Assembly: GCA_003508605.1 (NCBI GenBank)
Contig: DNUB01000175.1
Coordinates: forward strand, 1 to 9,541
Length of the DNA stretch: 9,541 nucleotides
Direction: 5' to 3'
Source: Oscillospiraceae bacterium
GTDB taxonomy: Bacteria > Bacillota > Clostridia > Oscillospirales > Ruminococcaceae
The notes under the pieces were generated by a model, which saw only the letters and a program-made list of their open reading frames with translations, ran no database searches and was not told where the DNA came from. The first letter of the stretch is position 1, and each line of letters starts with the position of its first letter. This document shows positions 1 through 5,933 of this stretch, in pieces. Position numbers and translations under genes: made by a program.

Positions 1-37
1 AAAGATTGTCTACTTTCAGTCAAGAATTAGTATAAAT

Positions 38-65
38 AGACGGAGTGCTGCACTTCGTCTTTTTT
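38..65 (+). terminator. Rho-independent terminator of the gene upstream of the window
   Basis: The arms AGACGGAGTG (38-47) and CACTTCGTCT (51-60) form a 10-bp stem with one G.U pair and a 3-nt loop, followed directly by a run of T to 65. It must end a transcript entering from the left, so the sigma-factor-like gene at 155 should have its own promoter in the 90 bases that follow. Confidence 0.85.
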
Positions 66-74
66 GTATAAAAT

Positions 75-102
75 TTTTTAAATTTCCTCTAACACTTATA
101 AA
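75..102 (+). promoter_or_regulatory. Weak candidate promoter for the sigma-factor-like gene
   Basis: TATAAA at 97-102 is a plausible -10 box, but the hexamer 16 bases upstream (TTTTTA, 75-80) is a poor -35 box in a very AT-rich stretch. A promoter must lie between the terminator ending at 65 and the start codon at 155; this is the best sigma-A-like match seen. An alternative-sigma promoter cannot be excluded. Confidence 0.25.
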
Positions 103-128
103 ATAACACCGACTATACAGTTGAAAGC

Positions 129-146
129 GTTGATCAACACTTGGAG
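129..146 (+). promoter_or_regulatory. 10-bp perfect palindrome next to the ribosome binding site
   Basis: GTTGATCAAC (129-138) is a perfect palindrome five bases before TTGGAGAA, whose GGAG (143-146) is the ribosome binding site 8 nt before the ATG at 155. It lies inside the presumed 5' UTR, so it could be a small operator or just chance. With no loop it would not fold well as RNA. A regulatory role is inference only. Confidence 0.3.
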
Positions 147-154
147 AAAAGAAA

Positions 155-1798
155 ATGAAGAAAAAAGATTTGCTGAAAATAATTGACAATGATCTTCTGG
201 ATAAGCTTTTCGGCTTCTGCTACGTAAGGACAAGGGACAGCACCGAGGCGGAGGAGCTATGCTCCGACATAACCTATGCGCTGGTAAAGGCGGCTAATAC
301 TCAGGGTGAAATCGAAAATCCATACCCTTTTATATGGAGGGTGGCAAGAAATGTTTATGCGGATTTCTCCGATAAGAAAAGGCTTAAATCCGATAGGCAA
401 TATGAGGGAGATCCAGAAGATGTTTTGCCCTTTATTGCAGACCGTGACGTCGAAAGTCCTTTTTATGAAGTCGAGGAAGAGGACAGGGAGCTGTTAGCCG
501 GGGTATACCGCCGTATAGCTTTTCTGACAAGCAGCTATCGGGAGGTAATGATAATGTATTATCTTGACGGCTTATCCACATCTGAAATTGCATTTCTGAA
601 GGGAACCACCGAGGGCAATATCCGTCAAAGACTGTTTTCGGCAAGAAAAAAACTCAGAAACGAGGTAGAAACAATGACTGCTAATAATAAACCCGTGGCT
701 TTTGATAAAATCAACTATTGCATTATCGGAACAGGCAATCCTCTTTTGGGAGATCCTCGTAACGGATTTGAAAGGCAATTTTCTAAGCAGGTTGTCCGTC
801 TTTGCCGCAAAAAGCCTTCCACGGCAAAGGAAATAGCCGAAGAGCTTAACGTTCCTACAATGTATGTGGAGGAGGAGCTGGAAATACTTACCCGCGGTGC
901 TGACGGAAAATACGGCTTGCTGCGCCGTCTTGACAGCGGAAAATACGGGGTGAATTTTGTGCTGCTGGACAGGGAGCAGATCAACCAAGCGGAGGCGGTT
1001 TATATCGATCAAATTCCCGAAATCAGCAGGGTAATAATCGATTTTATTGAAAGGAACAGGGACGAATATTTGGCTTTTCCTTATTTGAATAAGAAAAAGG
1101 ACCTCAACCTTATTCTTTGGCAGCAGATTATGTCTATTGCATGGGCATTTGAGGATAATGTTCATAGAATTTTAAGGGAAAAGTATTTTGGCGAAGAGAA
1201 AACACCCGAACGACCCTTTACTGTTTACGGACATGAGGACAACGAAGTATATTACGGCTGCGGCTGCGACGGTATTGAGGCAAGAAATATCTGCGGTTAT
1301 AAAGGAGTATTCTTTTCCAACATATATATAAAACGCATCAGAAAGCATTTCAGCTGCGGTCATGATATAGGCAACGATATCCCGCTTCAATTAGCTTTAT
1401 TGGCAATAAACGGACTTGACATAACCGAAATGTCGGAGTATGACAAGGAGCAGGCGGCAAAGGCAGTAGAGTGCGGTTATCTGTACAGTGAAGGGAATAT
1501 GGTTTATACCAAAATTCTTATCAGCGACAGTAAGGATAACGATCATTTCTTTGATATCAGCCGCCGTCTGGAAAAGGGTTATTTTGAGGAAAAAGCCGAA
1601 GAGGCAGCGGAAAAAATAGCAAAACTGACCAAAAAAGTCCTTCCAAGCTATTTAATGGATGAATGGGATAAGGTAAACTCTCTTGCGGGAATACCCTTGC
1701 TTGATCTGGTTGCAGAGGAGCTGATAAATAAGGGTATTATTACCGCACCGAAGGACGGAATAGGCGCAGAGGGCTGCTGGGGCATAGTGAGCAAATAA
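155..1798 (+). CDS. ECF-like sigma-70 factor with a long C-terminal extension
   Basis: The N-terminal 172 residues look like an ECF-type RNA polymerase sigma factor, which directs the polymerase to a small promoter set. A region 2-like segment (about 15-75, with FIWRVARNVYADF) is followed by a region 4 helix-turn-helix (about 112-172, with YREVMIMYYLDGLSTSEIA and NIRQRLFSARKKLR). The protein then continues for about 375 residues, whereas ordinary ECF factors are about 160-200 long. Residues 208-272 resemble a winged helix (STAKEIAEELNVPTMYVEEELEIL, then a beta-wing-like GKYGLLRRLDSGKYGVNF). A later segment has Cys369, Cys371, Cys380, Cys401 and His403, possibly a metal site. No anti-sigma gene is adjacent, so the extension may act as a built-in sensor; this is inference. 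The start is fixed by GGAG 8 nt upstream. The sigma assignment is firm; the C-terminal function is unknown. Confidence 0.85.
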   Translation: MKKKDLLKIIDNDLLDKLFGFCYVRTRDSTEAEELCSDITYALVKAANTQGEIENPYPFIWRVARNVYADFSDKKRLKSDRQYEGDPEDVLPFIADRDVESPFYEVEEEDRELLAGVYRRIAFLTSSYREVMIMYYLDGLSTSEIAFLKGTTEGNIRQRLFSARKKLRNEVETMTANNKPVAFDKINYCIIGTGNPLLGDPRNGFERQFSKQVVRLCRKKPSTAKEIAEELNVPTMYVEEELEILTRGADGKYGLLRRLDSGKYGVNFVLLDREQINQAEAVYIDQIPEISRVIIDFIERNRDEYLAFPYLNKKKDLNLILWQQIMSIAWAFEDNVHRILREKYFGEEKTPERPFTVYGHEDNEVYYGCGCDGIEARNICGYKGVFFSNIYIKRIRKHFSCGHDIGNDIPLQLALLAINGLDITEMSEYDKEQAAKAVECGYLYSEGNMVYTKILISDSKDNDHFFDISRRLEKGYFEEKAEEAAEKIAKLTKKVLPSYLMDEWDKVNSLAGIPLLDLVAEELINKGIITAPKDGIGAEGCWGIVSK

Positions 1799-1804
1799 GT
1801 AAGC

Positions 1805-1834
1805 TGTAACCCTTTTTCTCTCCAATCATATAAT
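1805..1834 (+). promoter_or_regulatory. Candidate promoter of the DUF11 gene
   Basis: A perfect TATAAT -10 box lies at 1829-1834, just after the sigma-like gene stops at 1798. The best upstream hexamer is TGTAAC (1805-1810, 18-bp spacer). It is a poor sigma-A -35 box but resembles the AAC-containing -35 boxes of ECF promoters. Transcription would start near 1841, so the hairpins at 1839-1996 would form the 5' UTR. No terminator separates it from the sigma-like gene, so read-through is also possible. Confidence 0.4.
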
Positions 1835-1838
1835 ATAC

Positions 1839-2005
1839 CGTGAAATAAATGCGTTTCACGATTCAATGAGGAGCGGTGCCACGAATTTATGAAAAATTCG
1901 TGGGCGTAAGCCCCTCAGGGTTTCAGCGGGGGATTGTTGTATTCCCCGCTGAAAGACCGAATGGAACCCGCCGCTTAAGCAGCGGCGGACATTCGGATTT
2001 TGATT
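1839..2005 (+). ncRNA. Structured 5' leader (candidate cis-regulatory RNA) of the DUF11 gene
   Basis: Almost every base can be placed in a helix. Hairpin 1 is CGTGAAA/TTTCACG (1839-1845 with 1854-1860). A three-way junction is closed by TGAGG/CCTCA (1867-1871 with 1913-1917) and holds CACGAATTT/AAATTCGTG (1880-1888 with 1894-1902) and GGC-GTAA-GCC (1903-1912, a GNRA loop). Hairpin 3 is an 11-bp perfect stem, TTTCAGCGGGG/CCCCGCTGAAA (1921-1931 with 1944-1954). Hairpin 4 has CCGAATG/CATTCGG (1957-1963 with 1990-1996) around CCGCCGCT/AGCGGCGG (1968-1975 with 1981-1988). No stem is followed by a T-run and the ribosome binding site lies just downstream, so control would more likely be of translation or stability than termination. 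I do not recognise a known riboswitch class. The 3' part recurs before the sortase operon, which supports a real element. Confidence 0.6.
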
Positions 2006-2024
2006 GTATGAAAGGAGAAATTCT

Positions 2025-2876
2025 ATGGCAGCATTTTATAATAAAGCCACCTTGACCTATAACAACGGCAGCACCGACTCCAACATTGTAACGGGCGAGC
2101 TTGCACAGGTGCTTTCCGCAGCCAAAACGGCTCTTGAATCCGACTATGACACTAACTACCCACTGACCTATGCGGTAAGCATCGTAAATTCGGGTGCGTC
2201 GGCTTTTACGGGAATCACGGTAACCGATAATTTAGGCGAGTATACTGCTACCCCGGGCAGTCTTACACCTTTGACCTATGTTGGGGGCTCGTTAAAATAC
2301 TTTGTAAACGGTGCATTACAGCCTGCTCCCACAGTAACGGAGGAAGATCCGCTTACAGTAACGGGGATAACCGTTCCCGCTAACGGAAATGTACTCTTGA
2401 TATACAAGGCGTATGCCAACCGATACGCTCCCCTCGGCACAGCGGCGTCAATCACAAACACTGCGACGGTAAGCGGAACAACGCTTCAAAACGATATTCA
2501 GGCGTCGGCAACGGTAAATCACGCCGCAGCTCCCGATTTATCGATCAGCAAAACTCTTTCCCCTGAAACCGTTACCGAAAACAGCGATATAACCTACACC
2601 TTTGTGATACAGAACAGAGGAAGCACGGCAGCTGAAGCAGCGGATAATGTGGCTATTACCGATACCTTTAACCCTATCCTCAGCAATATTGCCGTAACTC
2701 TTAACGGCACGCCTCTTACCGAGGGAACAGACTACACCTATAACACCGTAACGGGCTTGTTCCAGACTGTTGCGGGCAAGGTAACCGTCCCTGCGGCAGA
2801 GTTTGCGGCAGACAGCACGGGTGTTTGGAATGTAACTCCCGGTGTGGCAATTCTGAAGGTTACGGGAACTGTTTGA
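2025..2876 (+). CDS. Protein with two DUF11-like repeats, no signal peptide
   Basis: This 283-residue protein is built from two beta-rich repeats of the DUF11 type, a fold usually found in tandem in surface or adhesion-like proteins. Repeat 1 is about residues 45-167 (PLTYAVSIVNSG, then GITVTDNLG). Repeat 2 is about 170-283 (DLSISKTLSPETVTENSDIT, YTFVIQNRGS, then NVAITDTFNP). Composition is rich in Thr, Ala and Asn and there is no Cys. No N-terminal hydrophobic segment, lipobox, LPXTG/NPQTN-like motif or C-terminal anchor is visible, so how it would reach the surface is unclear. ATG 2025 is chosen because AAAGGAGA lies at 2011-2018; an upstream TTG at 2004 would overlap that site. It is preceded by a structured leader shared with the sortase operon. 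Function is unknown beyond the fold. Confidence 0.85.
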   Translation: MAAFYNKATLTYNNGSTDSNIVTGELAQVLSAAKTALESDYDTNYPLTYAVSIVNSGASAFTGITVTDNLGEYTATPGSLTPLTYVGGSLKYFVNGALQPAPTVTEEDPLTVTGITVPANGNVLLIYKAYANRYAPLGTAASITNTATVSGTTLQNDIQASATVNHAAAPDLSISKTLSPETVTENSDITYTFVIQNRGSTAAEAADNVAITDTFNPILSNIAVTLNGTPLTEGTDYTYNTVTGLFQTVAGKVTVPAAEFAADSTGVWNVTPGVAILKVTGTV

Positions 2877-2915
2877 TACTGTGATTGAAAACTGATTTTA
2901 TACTATTCTTTAATT

Positions 2916-2940
2916 GAATTGCAGACTTAGTCTGCAATTC
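2916..2940. repeat. Perfect 11-bp hairpin after the DUF11 gene
   Basis: GAATTGCAGAC (2916-2926) and GTCTGCAATTC (2930-2940) are perfect inverted copies around a TTA loop, 39 bases after the DUF11 stop codon. There is no T-run on either side, so it is not a classical terminator, but it could protect the 3' end of the mRNA. It is the first of four palindromic structures in the gene-free stretch 2877-3301. Confidence 0.7.
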
Positions 2941-2941
2941 G

Positions 2942-2987
2942 CAGCTTGTCGAAAAACCCTGAAAACTGTTTGTTTTTCGACAAGCTG
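2942..2987. repeat. Perfect 16-bp inverted repeat
   Basis: CAGCTTGTCGAAAAAC (2942-2957) and GTTTTTCGACAAGCTG (2972-2987) are perfect inverted copies around a 14-base loop. It starts one base after the preceding hairpin. A T-run lies at the start of the 3' arm rather than after the stem, so a terminator role is doubtful. Its perfection next to other palindromes suggests a recurrent intergenic repeat unit, which cannot be confirmed from one copy. Confidence 0.7.
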
Positions 2988-2994
2988 ACACCGT

Positions 2995-3017
2995 TTTTGG
3001 CGGCAGCACTGCCAAAA
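2995..3017. repeat. Short hairpin TTTTGGC/GCCAAAA
   Basis: TTTTGGC (2995-3001) pairs with GCCAAAA (3011-3017). An alternative inner pairing, GGCAG/CTGCC (3002-3006 with 3009-3013), is also possible. It lies between the 16-bp inverted repeat and the large palindrome and may be part of the same composite intergenic element. Confidence 0.5.
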
Positions 3018-3054
3018 GAGAATGTTCAATCTCAACAAAAAGTTTACGAAAAAA

Positions 3055-3213
3055 TAGGGCTTGCTTGAAAATAAAGGGAATGCCGGATTTTCGAACCAAA
3101 ACGGTTAGCTTCAAAAAAGGCAGTCAAACCGACGTTTGACGAGGATTTTTGACGCAGAAGATGACCGTTTTGGGGCGAAAAGACGGTGTTCCCGTTTTTT
3201 CAAGCAGCCCCTA
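3055..3213. repeat. Large imperfect palindrome, MITE-like or long-hairpin element
   Basis: The 159-base stretch reads similarly on both strands around the centre GTCAAAC-CGAC-GTTTGAC (3123-3140). Matching blocks, from outside in, are TAGGG with CCCCTA (ends 3055 and 3213), GCTTGAAAA (3063-3071) with TTTTCAAGC (3197-3205), GGGAA (3076-3080) with TTCCC (3189-3193), TTTTCG (3088-3093) with CGAAAA (3176-3181), and CCAAAACGGT (3096-3105) with ACCGTTTTGG (3164-3173). Small indels separate the blocks, so the arms have diverged while keeping the palindrome. There is no convincing gene inside. It is probably a non-autonomous mobile or repeat element that now also serves as a transcription barrier between converging genes. 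Confidence 0.65.
3177..3201. terminator. Likely bidirectional terminator between converging genes
   Basis: GAAAAGACGG (3177-3186) and CCGTTTTTTC (3192-3201) form a 10-bp stem (one G.U pair) with a 5-nt loop. T-rich tails occur on both strands: TTTTTT on + and CTTTTC on -. It sits between the + strand DUF11 gene and the - strand AraC-type gene that ends at 3302, so it could stop both. It is part of the right arm of the large palindrome. Confidence 0.5.
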
Positions 3214-3301
3214 TAGTATAAGGATACAAGGTTTAACCTGTTTTCAGCAGCATATGACAAAAAATCGACTATGAGTGATACAGCAGAGGAGAAATCCCAC
3301 A

Positions 3302-4156
3302 TTATTTTTTCTTAATCGGTATCCATATCTCGGTATAATAATTTTCATCCTCCGTTCCCTTAGGATATTTTTGCACATCGTCATACATTTCTATGCAGTA
3401 TCCCGCAGCAATCTCGTAATCCTCCAAAGCCGGCAGCCATTCCGAAAATATCTTGGTATTCACGTCCTGCAAGGCGTCCGGCATTGCTCCCCTTATCGGA
3501 AACACTGCCCATGTAAACGCAGGAACAGTCCTTGTTACGAAGCCGTCGGGAATATCAACGCTTGGGTTGTAAGCATCTGCAATCATATAGCTGAATTCGC
3601 TGTTATTCATTGTTACATCGATATTTACTCCAAACATTCCGCAGACATACTTGCCATTTCCTTTTTGATAATGCTCCTGCCAAAATTTAGGAATATCCGT
3701 TTTTGCGTTTTCATAGGTGAATCTTTTTAATACACCCATAACTATAAAGCTTTCCTTTTTAACAATTTTGTAATCCATGATATAACCGCCTTTCAATGAT
3801 AGTGAAATTTTTAAAGGTGCAAACGCTTTGATCATAGCCGAGTTTTTTTGCACCACAGAGGGAGTCACTCCATGAAAACGATAAAACGCCTTTGTAAAGC
3901 TGTCGGGCGAATCGTAGCAATATTTTATTGATGTGTCAATAACCCTTGCGCCGTTTGCAAGCTCTCCTGCAGCAAGAGCCAGACGGCGGTTTCGGATATA
4001 TTCCGTGACAGAATAACCGCAAAGCAAGCTGAATCCCTTTTGGAAATAAAAGGAAGATATGTTCACCTGTTTTGCAATATCCTCTGCGGATATGTTTTCG
4101 GTTAAGTTGCTTTCAATATACTCAACAGCTGTGCTTATTGCTTTAACCCATTCCAT
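3302..4156 (-). CDS. AraC-family regulator with GyrI-like effector domain
   Basis: This 284-residue regulator begins with the AraC/XylS double helix-turn-helix (about 5-107; NISAEDIAKQVNISSFYFQK, then SIKYCYDSPDSFTKAFYRFHGVTP). It ends with a GyrI-like/Rob-type ligand-binding domain (about 125-284; DYKIVKKESFIVMGVLKRF, VPAFTWAVFPIRG, ending YYTEIWIPIKKK). Regulators with this layout (Rob-like, with an effector domain as in BmrR) sense small hydrophobic or toxic compounds and usually activate export or stress genes. No such target gene lies beside it, so its regulon is elsewhere or it controls itself. ATG 4156 is preceded by AGGGGTG (4162-4168) at a good distance. It is transcribed alone, with a MITE-like element upstream. 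Confidence 0.9.
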   Translation of the reverse strand: MEWVKAISTAVEYIESNLTENISAEDIAKQVNISSFYFQKGFSLLCGYSVTEYIRNRRLALAAGELANGARVIDTSIKYCYDSPDSFTKAFYRFHGVTPSVVQKNSAMIKAFAPLKISLSLKGGYIMDYKIVKKESFIVMGVLKRFTYENAKTDIPKFWQEHYQKGNGKYVCGMFGVNIDVTMNNSEFSYMIADAYNPSVDIPDGFVTRTVPAFTWAVFPIRGAMPDALQDVNTKIFSEWLPALEDYEIAAGYCIEMYDDVQKYPKGTEDENYYTEIWIPIKKK

Positions 4157-4209
4157 AGCATCACCCCTACTGTAAATTCAGTATATCACATTTCAGAAAG
4201 CTATGCCCG

Positions 4210-4242
4210 ATTATACTTGCCATAATTTGTCCGTTGACAAAA
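4210..4242 (-). promoter_or_regulatory. Candidate promoter and operator of the AraC-type gene
   Basis: On the - strand TTGTCA (4240-4235) and TATAAT (4215-4210) form a promoter-like pair with a long 19-bp spacer. The -35 box lies inside a 7-bp inverted repeat, ATTTGTC (4225-4231) and GACAAAT (4236-4242), separated by 4 bases. An inverted repeat over the -35 box fits an operator, perhaps for self-regulation. The long spacer is the kind of promoter that GyrI-domain regulators sometimes remodel, but this is inference. Confidence 0.4.
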
Positions 4243-4302
4243 TATTGATGATGAGCAGCAATATATAGTATATCGAAGCTGTTCTTCTGATATTTTATTT
4301 AT

Positions 4303-4442
4303 CCCAAATATAGAGATGTGCAAAACCCGGTTTTACATATGCAGCACCACAATATTTAGATACGATACACATAAACAAACTATATATGACGATGGTGTCT
4401 TAGAAAATTTGCGTTTTTGCACATCTCTCTAACCCAAATATA
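4303..4442. mobile_element. MITE-like element with inverted ends and flanking direct repeat
   Basis: The 13-bp inverted ends GAGATGTGCAAAA (4313-4325) and TTTTGCACATCTC (4415-4427) are perfect. They lie inside a perfect 10-bp direct repeat CCCAAATATA at 4303-4312 and 4433-4442, which looks like a target-site duplication. The left copy abuts the inverted end; the right copy is separated by TCTAA, so the true end is not exactly defined. The roughly 120-base interior has no credible gene, which fits a non-autonomous miniature transposable element moved by a transposase elsewhere. I cannot assign it to an insertion-sequence family. The right repeat touches the T-run of the methyltransferase terminator. 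Confidence 0.65.
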
Positions 4443-4475
4443 AAAAAAGTGATATTATCAGTAAGATATACCACT
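4442..4475 (-). terminator. Intrinsic terminator of the methyltransferase operon
   Basis: Read on the - strand, AGTGGTAT (4475-4468) pairs with ATATCACT (4455-4448) with one G.U pair. An inner ATC/GAT extends the stem, and seven T (4448-4442) follow. It lies 37 bases past the methyltransferase stop codon. The stem is AT-rich, so it may leak. Confidence 0.6.
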
Positions 4476-4511
4476 CTTTTACTCAAGCAGTGAACTGTAG
4501 AAAAATCAAGG

Positions 4512-5123
4512 TCACTTTTTTCGGTTATGCTTTCTCGCCAATTTTTTAGAAATCCCCCTAACCTGCTTAACGGCTTTTGTTCTCTTATCTCCCCTTTTTT
4601 CAGCCACAAACACATAATAACCGTCAATCTCGCTGACCCTGACTCCTCCGAATACAGACGCAAGCTTATTTTTATACCAATCTAACCTTTTGGTAACCAT
4701 AACGATTTTTCCGCCAACGGCAAGCTTACGAAAGCCGCTCTCTATAAATTCCCTTGCCACAGAAAAATCGGTATGATAGGGCGGATTGGATAAGATCCAT
4801 GTAAAGTCTCTTTCCTTAACATTTTCATAGCCGCTGCCAATGTAAGTCCTTATCCCTCCTACGCCGTTTTTTACCGCATTTTCTTTGGCAATTCTTACAG
4901 CTATGGGAGAAATGTCGGTCATAACGACTCTTTCACCGCCTAAAAGCTTTGCGGCGTAAATACCTACGATCCCGCAGCCGCAGCCTAAATCCAGAACCTT
5001 ATCATCGGGCAGAAATTCCACCCGGGACAGCATGGCAAGAGTGCCCTTGTCGGCGGCGGAAGGGGAAAAAATGTCCGTATTCGTATCCAAATCAAGCCTG
5101 ATACCCTTTATTTCCGCTATCAA
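4512..5123 (-). CDS. Class I SAM-dependent methyltransferase, RsmC-like
   Basis: This 203-residue enzyme has the Rossmann-type methyltransferase core: SAM-binding motif I VLDLGCGCG (43-51), an acidic residue after strand 2 (Asp70) and the catalytic motif NPPYH (113-117). That motif is typical of enzymes that methylate an exocyclic amine of guanine or adenine. The overall pattern is that of the RsmC/COG2813 group, which makes m2G in 16S rRNA. It lacks the extra N-terminal domain of E. coli RsmC, as the short Firmicute versions do. Residues 177-203 form a very basic tail that could bind RNA. The start is TTG at 5123, supported by AAGGAG (5131-5136) 7 nt upstream; no ATG fits the N-terminus. It lies 26 bases after the DUF2461 gene, probably one operon. 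Substrate is inferred. Confidence 0.85.
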   Translation of the reverse strand: MIAEIKGIRLDLDTNTDIFSPSAADKGTLAMLSRVEFLPDDKVLDLGCGCGIVGIYAAKLLGGERVVMTDISPIAVRIAKENAVKNGVGGIRTYIGSGYENVKERDFTWILSNPPYHTDFSVAREFIESGFRKLAVGGKIVMVTKRLDWYKNKLASVFGGVRVSEIDGYYVFVAEKRGDKRTKAVKQVRGISKKLARKHNRKK

Positions 5124-5149
5124 CTTATTTCTCCTTAATTAGTCGGCTG

Positions 5150-5818
5150 TCAGATTTCCTTTAATTGCTCCGCCTTCATAAGCATTTCGTATATCGGTGA
5201 AATGTCTGAAAAGTCCTTAGCAACTATTTTGTATAAATCCGTTCTGTACATGGTCTTAAAATCATTGCTTTCATAGCTGAAATAAATACTTCTCTGATTT
5301 AGCCAAAGCTTTTTTTCCTCCGACTCATCGGGAAAGCGGTCTTTTTTATAGCGTTCGCCGTTCATAGTAAATGTTTTTTGTGATAAATAAGCGGCGTTGG
5401 CTTTTTGAAAGCTGCCGTCGTTTTCCAAAATCAGCTTCCTTATGGCATTCATACTTGCCGTGTCTGCTCTGTAATAGCCGCAGCCGTATTCAAATCCGTT
5501 GGGCGATACTCCAAAGTAAAAGCAAGGGGCAGTGGTCGCTTCCTCCCTTGTACGGCTGAATGTGTACCATGCGTAATTTCTGAAAATGCTCTGTCCCTTG
5601 GAATAGCGTGCGTCGCGGTAAATTCTTGACAGCCGTTTTGGATCGCAGGAGATTTTACCGTCAATTTTGCTCATAGCCGGCTCTATTGCCAAAACAAATT
5701 CCCTGAAAGGTTCTTTTACATATTTTTCGTAATCGCTTTTATGCTCCCGAAACCATTCCTTGCTGTCGTGAGCGTGATTTTCAAAAAGAAATTCGGGTGT
5801 TTTGCTGCTGAAAGGCAT
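5150..5818 (-). CDS. DUF2461 family protein
   Basis: A 222-residue protein matching the DUF2461 pattern: an N-terminal FLFENHAHDSKEWFREHK (10-27), a central RIYRDARYSKGQSIFRNY (65-82) and an aromatic/Gly-rich PCFYFGVSPNGFEYGCGYYR (98-117). The family is common in bacteria, soluble and without a defined activity. No signal peptide or membrane segment is seen. ATG 5818 is preferred because AGGAAG lies at 5828-5833, 9 nt upstream, and the family motif begins a few residues in. The frame stays open upstream to a GTG at 5881, which lies beside a hairpin and lacks a binding site. It is the first gene of a pair with the methyltransferase. Confidence 0.8.
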   Translation of the reverse strand: MPFSSKTPEFLFENHAHDSKEWFREHKSDYEKYVKEPFREFVLAIEPAMSKIDGKISCDPKRLSRIYRDARYSKGQSIFRNYAWYTFSRTREEATTAPCFYFGVSPNGFEYGCGYYRADTASMNAIRKLILENDGSFQKANAAYLSQKTFTMNGERYKKDRFPDESEEKKLWLNQRSIYFSYESNDFKTMYRTDLYKIVAKDFSDISPIYEMLMKAEQLKEI

Positions 5819-5882
5819 ATTCTGATACTTCCTCATTGTTTTTAAGACGATACAAAAAACAGACCGCCCGATACCTGACACT

Positions 5883-5916
5883 GCCGCACAAGCTGATAAG
5901 CTGTTCCTTGTGCGGC
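5883..5916. repeat. 10-bp perfect hairpin between SpoIID-type and DUF2461 genes
   Basis: GCCGCACAAG (5883-5892) and CTTGTGCGGC (5907-5916) form a perfect stem 17 bases past the SpoIID-type stop codon. There is no T-run after it on the - strand, so it is not a complete intrinsic terminator, though it may stabilise or pause the transcript. Its core CCGCACA/TGTGCGG also occurs in the hairpin at 7228-7259 on the other side of the SpoIID-type gene. Confidence 0.65.
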
Positions 5917-5933
5917 GCCGACCCTTGAAGGGC

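Noticed and set aside
1867..1954. Cyclic-di-GMP-I (GEMM) riboswitch, because of the hairpin followed by GGGCGTAAGCC
   Set aside because: Only a loose resemblance to the GEMM GACGCAAAGCC stretch; the GAAA loop, its receptor and the conserved linker bases are not in the right places.
2025..2876. DUF11 protein as a substrate of the class B sortases
   Set aside because: No sorting motif, C-terminal hydrophobic segment or signal peptide is present.
3055..3213. Integron attC site
   Set aside because: The size and imperfect palindrome fit, but the GTTRRRY/RYYYAAC core sites are not seen at the ends and there is no cassette array or integrase.
2860..3302. Two short open frames on the - strand (2860-3114 and 3111-3302)
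   Set aside because: They run through the palindromes, lack ribosome binding sites and have compositions expected of translated repeats.
4400..4663. Open frame on the - strand overlapping the methyltransferase end and the MITE-like element
   Set aside because: It overlaps a firmly supported gene in another frame and runs through the terminator and the inserted element.
5150..5881. Longer DUF2461 protein from GTG at 5881
   Set aside because: The GTG abuts a strong hairpin and has no ribosome binding site; ATG 5818 has AGGAAG at 9 nt and fits the family start.
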